Made by a program: the position numbers and the translations under genes. Under the pieces are notes generated by a model, which saw only the letters and a program-made list of their open reading frames with translations, searched no databases and was not told the origin of the DNA. Positions 49,301-58,300 of a DNA stretch of 64,000 bases are shown one piece after another (position 1 is the first letter of the stretch; the number at the start of each line of letters is the position of its first letter). This stretch comes from Gibbula magus (taxonomy: Eukaryota > Mollusca > Gastropoda > Trochida > Trochidae), in NCBI GenBank assembly GCA_936450465.1, contig OW388293.1, positions 22,717,860-22,781,859 on the forward strand. The letters run 5' to 3'.

Positions 49301-52300
49301 CAGTAGTCATTCACAGTGTTTGTGTTCATGACATGAAATCTGGTTTTCTGTGATACTGCATGTTATAACTACATACATACATATATTTATGGATACCTTC
49401 CATGGATACCATATGATTCATAATTTGGATTAATGTGCTGTTATACGGGTAAGTAAATTTCTGTTTTGTAGATATAATTATTTGCAACATGTTCTTTCGA
49501 TTCATATTCATTCTACTGCCACTGAGTGAGTATACATCGTATACCGATTATAATTAACACTTGCAGAGTTTGTACACAGTGTCATATTCAGTCTGATTTG
49601 GTTGGATACTCATTATATAACATTTGCAAAGTTGGTGCACAGTGTACATTTCAGTCTGATTTGGTTGGATAGCCATCATATGACGCTTGCACAGTTTGTA
49701 AACAGTGTCATATTCAGTCTGATTTGATTAGATAGCCATTACATAATATTTGTAAACAGTGTCATATTCAGTCTGATGTGATCGGATAGCCATTACATAA
49801 TATTTATCAAGTTTGTACACAGAGTCATATTCAGTCTGATTTGATTGGATAGCCATTACATAATATGTGTAGAGTTTGTACACACAGTGTCATATTCACA
49901 CTCGCAGTTCGATGTCACTGAATACACATTATTTAACACTTGAATGGCTTATAAAGTGTCATACCCTTCCAATATGCATGTTGACGTCTAAGTATATCGC
50001 TGCCACCCTGCCTTAGGTTCTTTAGCATCTTTGGTCTCCAAGAAGACGTCCACACCCGCAACTCGTACTCGTGCATACACACCCTCTCGTCGTAGATCAA
50101 ACGCTTTCCTGTTGAGAATGGCCCTCTGTTTTTTCAGTTTGAAAGGCAAATCTGTTCTTATGCTTTTACCCTTTCTATCCTTCAGAAACTTTCCGTTGGT
50201 AAGAACCAATTCACGATCTGGCTTGTACACAAATGTTGCTATAATAGGGTTTGGTGCGTCCGGGGTTGGATCATTAGGAAACGGCTTTCGGGGAAGTCTG
50301 TGTACCGTTTTGAAAAATATTTCGTCTGCTCTTTCTTGCGTGAAACGTAGATCGTCAACAAGGAATTGTCGGAGACGTTGTTCCGTGTTCTCCATCGGTT
50401 GTTCGGGGATGCCGTAAAACAGCAAATTAGGACGCCTATCATGTACTTCTTTCATCAGTAAAGTATTTTCGAAATGTGTAGCTTGGTCCGATAGCTTTTG
50501 TTTTAATTGAGTCACGTCAGTTCGGAGATCATTAATTTCATCTTGCTGTTGGGAAACTAAATTGTCAATATCGTTGACTTTGGAAGTCACCCTCTTGATT
50601 TCATCTTTCACACTAGAAACAGAGTTCTCAATTCCTGACTGCGTCTCTTTTAATAAGTGTCCAACTTTTGTTGTAATTCTGCTTTCTACATCCGAAAGTA
50701 GTTCTTCTAAATTTGTTGACGAACGTGTAGCGACATTTGACTTGGAAGTCATGACAGCGAAATTGTTGCACAATATTGTCAAAAATGCTTTTCAAAGTTC
50801 AAAAAATCCGATTTTATGTCTTCTTACCCATATAACTTCATGTTCGTGATGATATAGTATCTTTCAATTAGTCATTTTTCCATCGATGGCTATGATACCC
50901 GTGGATTTTCGGAGAGCTCCAACAACGTGCGTCCGTCACTCACACATGCGCAACCGGAAGTGATTTCATTTCAACTTGTTGGCCGTGTCATCAACCGCAC
51001 CATAAACCCAGCACCCAAACCCACTACTAGCAAGCCTACCCGTGCTCCAATTCGCATACCACCTACCCTAAAAGTGGCAAAACTTCACACCACATTGGCC
51101 GCCTCCTCAAGCACAGTCACCCCGTCCACCACAATTAAGGCAGATGGTAGGAAACACTCCACAACATAACAAAGTTTACAGCATTAGTTGCAACTGTGGC
51201 GACATTGGGGATGCATCAAGACCACTCAACATAAACAATGGAGGCAGACAACAAATCAGGCATGTCGGAGCACATTATCAAATTTCTACAACACAACATC
51301 AACTTGGGCGCTGTCAAAACACTCACAAACAATAAACATGATTACACGTTTGTCTGAAACATTACAAATTATAAGACATAATCTCTCATTGAATAGGGAT
51401 CAAGGCTATTTCATTCCATCTGCTTACAACCACCTAATCAACAAATAATTAATCCACTCAACCCACTCTGGCTTCCATCATTATCCACCACTAATTGGTT
51501 ACCCTCATCCCTGCTTTGTACCCCCATCTCTAGTTAATTAACTTACCTCCATTGGTATCCATATTATCACAATCTCACTTTTTATTAAACCTTCCATGTC
51601 ATTGTTATCTCATCTTGTTGTCTTTGTCTTATTATCATACCACAGGCATCATGTATATAATCTTCTGTTTTTATCATCTCTTCCATATAATACTTATAAT
51701 ACGGTATATACCAAAACGTCGCTATTGTTAAATAAATAAGTTGATCATCCAAAAATACCTTGTCTTCTTTGAAATGTAGAGTCATTATTATTCCGTAAGC
51801 AATTATATCTACGTAACACACATAAAATCATACCTTTGTAGTCAAAATAAGTTACATTTTATAAAGTTATCAGTCTTAACTTATTTGCTTATGATATAGA
51901 TTATTCAACACAAAATGGTTCATCATAAATGTAAAGAGCAAATATCATTTACGTCATTATAAAAGTTCTCGGACCATACCACATTAACAGTCTTATTATT
52001 TTATTATTTATCAACTATTCGAGTATACGGTACCAGTAAAGAGCTGCAAAACAGACCCACGGTACAGAGATGATCAAATGCAAGATTTGCCAATTCCGCA
52101 CGAAGTATGATATGAAGCCGAGTAGAAAGAGACCAGAAGCCCAGGCTATATGTGTCACCATTCCAACAAACATTCTCTTGGATGGTCCAGTGATCTCTAG
52201 TGCTGCAACATTTAATAAACAGCAATTATTCAGTCACTGACGGTTACTTTGTAAAAACTTTCAAAACGGTAACTTTTTATTTCATTCAGTTCTTGCCTTC

Positions 52301-55300
52301 ACTTCACTTTACATGCAACGATGATTACATAATTACAAATATACATCAAATGGTAGGACATAACTAATTTTTAAAACCTGTAATTTGTTTCAATTGTCAA
52401 ATAAATCTATAAAACCATTTGGATCTTTAGATTTTCAGATACAAAAATATCATCATGAAAGCTAATCGAAATCCTAAACAATTTTGGGGGGTTAACAAAT
52501 CCAATTTTGAAGCAGCAATACTAATCACAAAATTCTGAATGAACTATGACCCGAGAGGTGAACAGAGGAGTTTTCTGTGTCAAATCGTCTTCAGGTGCTA
52601 ATATAACATATACCTTTTGATTTTTAGATACAGATGGCATGCCTCTGAGTAAATTAATTGAAATCTTCAACGCTTTTGGCATGATCAAAAAATCTTTTAT
52701 TTATTTAAATCCAATGAAGCCGAAGCTGCAAAATTAATGACAAAATAGTGAATGAAGTATCATTTTACAGTAGGGGACCTAAGGATATTTGTTTACAAAT
52801 CGTATTCAAATGCTAATATAACGCTTTATCCATGTCACGAGAGCTTCAGATTTTCAATCAAACTTCTGTTTTGTAAGGGCCATATTTCTCGTTTATGACA
52901 AAAAACTCAAGCGGCAAGAAAAGGTACCGAACATCATATCCCTGTTTTTATCCAATAAAATCTCATCTTGCATCTTGCATACTTCAAAGGGCTTAGCTTT
53001 TGACAGTCAAGTTGCGGCTGTTTAATTAGCATATGTCCTTCGAATATGTCTGTTGATTAAATAAAATGAATAAATAAATACTTAAAATGTTTTTTCAGTT
53101 TTACTCTCTGATTTGGTCTTATCTGTTTCCAAGCATGTTTATGCTAATTGTCTTCCCAAATTCAAATAACATACATCATATGTCACCTTTGCAATGGCGT
53201 CGCTGATTGCAAAGCTGTTTTCAAAAGCAACCAATCATAATTCTCTATTTTAGCCGAGAATTTAACCCTAATAGAAAAAAGCTAACAATCGGAAATCTTA
53301 AGAGATTAACCTCTGGGAAGAGAATGGACATGTGTACCGAGATGTATTTCGTATTCTATTTATTAAGTAATTGTATTTAATGTTATTTACATAACATATA
53401 TACATATTCCATTTTAACTCTCCTTTGTTCACATAGAGGCAAGTAGTTCCGGATTCTGACAAGTGACGACTATGTCGTCATGGTATCATTTGTTCTCAGC
53501 TCTTTTTGGTACAATGCAACCTGAACAGAATGTGCGCAATACACACGTTGAGCTGTTACCAAACTGTTCATATGTTGTATGGATACATCGTATTTTCATT
53601 AACGGTATTGATGTTTTGTGTATAATACAGTTCATTTTATGTCAAATCCGAGGTTGGGTTCTATATATGCATTCTAAATCTACCTTGACATTACCATATT
53701 TTCTCCAGTAGATGCCTGTCTATATTTTCATACCTGTTTCAGTCCCCGCGACTATTCTAGACGCAGCTTCTGTTCGAGACCTACGTCTATTAATATTTTG
53801 GCAATATCAATCATCCGACAACAAATTAAGGTTAAACATATAAAGAAGTGCAATCATGGCAACATTTCTTCAATATTAATTTTCTTGGTAAACATTTATT
53901 CATTATTTAACTGGAAGAATATATTGTTATGAGGCATACGTGAACATATAAACATCGTGTTTTTAAAAGAAATGCTCATCTTTTCGCTTGTCGTCTATTT
54001 CAGACCCAGCATCTGTTCCGACCCGGCGTCTATTGGAGGAAATGGAGATGCATTCTGCATGATATCATATTGCACAGTCATCTAAGCTACATATACAATA
54101 TCTAAAAGACATTTCAGCAAAAAGTATGAGTAAATTGTATCTCATCGATATGCATTGACTCCTGGATTTGTCACTTCATGTCCTTGAAATTTCTTTAGCA
54201 ACTAGTTTTATTCAATGATGTTAATGTTATATATTTTATAAATGTACCCACATAGCACAAAGACGACAACATATCCTCCTCCCATATTCATGTGTGTTAT
54301 AGCCCTCAGTACCATATAGACATACACATTGGGGGAAAATGATATGGCGATGAAAGAGATCACATAGAAGAACATACTGCCAAGAATAACAGGCCGACGA
54401 CCAAACCTACAACACAATTGTTATTATCAATGTTATTGAAGTTATCATACATGCATCCCTACAGATTTAAACCATTTTTGGTGAAGAAATGTATAATTAA
54501 AGAACAAGAAAATATACAAGGACATAGTTATAGGGTGAATTTATTTGCTAACTAAGTTTCACATTATAGACATAACAGTGTTCTCAAAATGAAATGTTAA
54601 CACATACATACATTTAACTGACCAATGTTATCAATAACATGGACAACAACGTAAACTAATTTCACGAAAATGAATGATACAAAATGGAAATCAAAATATT
54701 CCAAAACTTACTTATCAGACAGGAGTCCAAATTCCAAGACGCCGACAAGAAATCCTGAAAAACTAGCCATGTTGGAATGGGAGCGATATATTCTATCGTC
54801 ACAAACCGTTTCGAACTGAAAGGAACAAATAAAGATATTGCAAAAACAATAAACAGTGATGAACCTTATTTGAAGGTTCTATAACTAACGATATGTCGAA
54901 CATGTATTTTTCTAATTGTAGAGAAGCACTTGATACTATAATAATATAATTTAGTGTTCGATAAGTTGATATTAATTTATATACGAATTCATAGTTCATC
55001 GATCAAGATGCAATGTCTCAGGTAGTTAAATAATCATTTTTCACTTCGCACCAATCAAGAAAACGTTCTCTAATTATCATTATTTGGTTTTAACCTTTTC
55101 TGTCAATGTTGATTCGTAGATAGATTTGTCGAACACCCACGAGGTACATTTTGTTGTCTGATTGTTGACGTTGCTGTCGTTAATTGGCTCATTGTACATG
55201 TAGCAGGATGATCTGACTGGTTGCCCTCTTTCAATCTCCCAGGGAATGGAGATGTTAACGAGGTGGGCGTGGCTCTCACTCTGTATAGCGTAAGTGTCAT

Positions 55301-58300
55301 TCTCACCCAAGGAGCACCTGCATAATATGTCTTGATTAGTTCATAGTGTAAGCAATCGTTGTAGATATTACTATATAAAAATCTTTATATAATGTTATAT
55401 ATTGTGCTATCAGATTGATAATTAACATTGACAGATTACATCGTCACTGGTGTTGCTGTTTCATCAAATAGCCTTTCGACAAATTAATTCACTGGCCCTC
55501 ACTTAAAGGTGGACTATTCGGACCACTCTCTACCCTAGTTGGACACCGTTAATGCGACCCTTACGTAATGTTTTAAGGCGAGTAACGAGGTCACGTGACT
55601 CAAACTGGGTACAGGGCCACACGGCGAAGACTGTCGGTAAATTCGCAATCAATCGGGAATTCGTAATCAAAACAAACTCGTATCAAAAATAGCTTGCAAC
55701 CAGAGATCATCTATGCAACAACTCACATTGCATTCACCGTTTTTTGGTCACATTTGATATCAGTGACAAAGTATATTCATACAGTGTATGAGACATTGTG
55801 TAGTTAATATAACATATTTCTTTAATCTAATGTTTGTCCATTGTAATGTAATGCAATCCACATTCAATTCATGTATTATTTGAACTTTATTTTATGAACA
55901 TTTGTATAAATTGGATGGGTCAACAAGGTCAGTGGAATTTATATGAAGACTGATCCTAGGCGCACACATATACATTATGATTTTATAAAGAACTAACAAG
56001 ATCGAATGAAAGTTGTAAGTTATGAGACGTGATCACTTACTTAGGACAAGATGATTCCTATATAAATGTCGCAATGAAAAAACAAATTCTAAATAGATAA
56101 ATCCATTGCCTATGACCAGACGGGTTATCAAAGTACATGTGTCACTACATTATTATTCTTACCCAAGCGGGCACAGATATGCCGGGTATTAAAGTTTTCA
56201 TATTGGTCATGGGAATTACAGTTTTTCTAAATATAGCTTGCGTTTTGATTGGTTGACGGAACTACTTTGCGCTCATTCATGAATTGCTTAGCTCTTCTGT
56301 TCAAGCTAAATCACATAATTGAACAATTTCGAGCATACCTAATTGAAGTCACACGTCAGTAAAACATATTAAATATAAAATCATGTTCAACCTATGTTTC
56401 CGAGACCGTATTTACAGTACTAAACTTGCAAGGCGAAGCAGCATGCAAGAGTCGCCGACTGCACTGCCTTGACGTCATTGCTTTCTAACGTCATTAACCA
56501 TGACGTCATTTGGTGACGTAATTACACTCCTATCTTGCATTCCAACAGAGCGATTATCATTTCACGTTTTCACAAATTCTCTCTCATTCTGCGACATTGT
56601 TAACGATACAAATGAGTCGTTTATTACGTCAGTAAACCATTTTGGGAATAAAATTCAACAGTTACTTTAGAATCTTTCTGGAAAAAAGAGCGCAAGTTGT
56701 AAACTATTTAGATGTGCGCATCTTGAAGGTGTGAGGGAGTTTATGAATGGCGTATGAGTACAATTAGTATTTTGCAGTCTAATCAAGATCGTGAATTCGC
56801 GTCTTGTTTTTCGATGTTTACGAATTAACATGATCCTAGGTAAGAAAAAGAATAACCAGCTCGGTGCTCGGAATTATGAATTATCTGTCCCTCGTGAATT
56901 ATTATGTCAATCTCCTCGCTAAAGCTCGGAGTTTATCACAATTATTAATTCGGGACAGATAATCCGTAATTCTTCGCAACTCGTTTATTATTCTTATAAT
57001 ACACATGACGTCTTAGTTGATTATTTAATTTTTGTTTCAATTTCACACGTCTCGTCCCGTCAGGACTCGTCATAATTATTTATGCATCTTTGTTTCAAAT
57101 AATGTTGAAGTAAATAAGTATATTATTTTAATTCAGTCTTATTAAATGTTTGGCACAATGTTACAGAAGTTAAATAGTTCGCTGATCATGAATACGTTCA
57201 GATGAGTTCCGTGCGGATACGTGCATCCCGTTGTTCCCCTATTTTCTTGCGAGCCTCCGATAGAAACAACCAAGGTGAAGAAAACAAAGTTAACGTCCAA
57301 GAAAATATCATGAGTAATTACAGCGTTATCTAATGTATACTAAAAAAATTTAATGATTAACATACATAGATACTACCTTCTATATAACATCCAGATTACG
57401 GTAAATTTATATAATTTCATCCTTGACTGCTCTGCCTTTACCGACCTAAGGAAGAACTATATTATATTTTAAATTCTACTGAACAAATTTATTTCGAATA
57501 TGTGTTGGACGTATGTCTTCAAATCACCAACGTTCTTCTGTATGTGTCTATGCTATAAAATTGTATGAATCACTTCATTTGTAATTGCTTTATTGCAATG
57601 ATGTATCTACTTTGGGTCCGCGGCCTAGAAACGTATTTGAATATTTTTATATTTTATATGTATATATATATATTTTATATATATTTTTATGATGGTTCAC
57701 GATAACATCTAAAATATGGTTCATGAACGTAAAGGTGATATAACCACATTTGAAATCACTCAAATATACAATTCACGAAACAAAATGTAAGTTAGTTTGA
57801 TTGTCAAGACTACGCATATTTCTTTGTGACCGTAACATTAAACATTGAACAAAACCATTCTTTTTTTATGATCATTAGTTCTAAAGATAAAAAATAAGAT
57901 TTTGAGCAAAAATGAGATAGTGTGATTATTTTTGTATTGGCGACGCATGAATAGTACTGATCTTTGATATTTTTATTACATTTATTTTGACGAATCTCCA
58001 ATGATATATGATGAATGAAATATCGCCAGGGCTATTTTCTTTAAATTATCCCTAGATTTGTGAGGTCTATTGATTTTATCCTTTGTAAATTACAATTTTG
58101 AATTTAATAGTCCGTAAATACACCTAATGCAGTAACACCTTTGCTTTGATGCTGGATATCTGTCGCTGGACCCATTGGGTTAGATAACTGGAGTGATAAT
58201 GTGTATATTGTCAGACATCCTGTCACATGAATTAACTGGTGACACTAAACTGACCATACCGACGTTGCTTAACAAGGAATACACATTTGAGCGCCATTCA

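Larger units (their letters stand above)
44647..50965 (-). mobile_element. Full-length L1/Tx1-type LINE, two ORFs, 6.3 kb
   Basis: On the minus strand: 5' end at 50965, ORF1, a 1.4 kb inter-ORF segment with a minisatellite, a 1259-residue ORF2, and a 3' A-tract (T run at 44647-44663). A 12-bp target duplication (44635-44646, 50966-50977) flanks it. It inserted into a Penelope-like element in intron 5 of SLC22 copy B, in the same direction as that gene. Both ORFs are open, so the copy is young and possibly competent. Confidence 0.92.

Noticed and set aside
50031..50417. Plus-strand 128-codon frame opposite LINE ORF1
   Set aside because: Antisense shadow of ORF1; composition is that of complementary codons.
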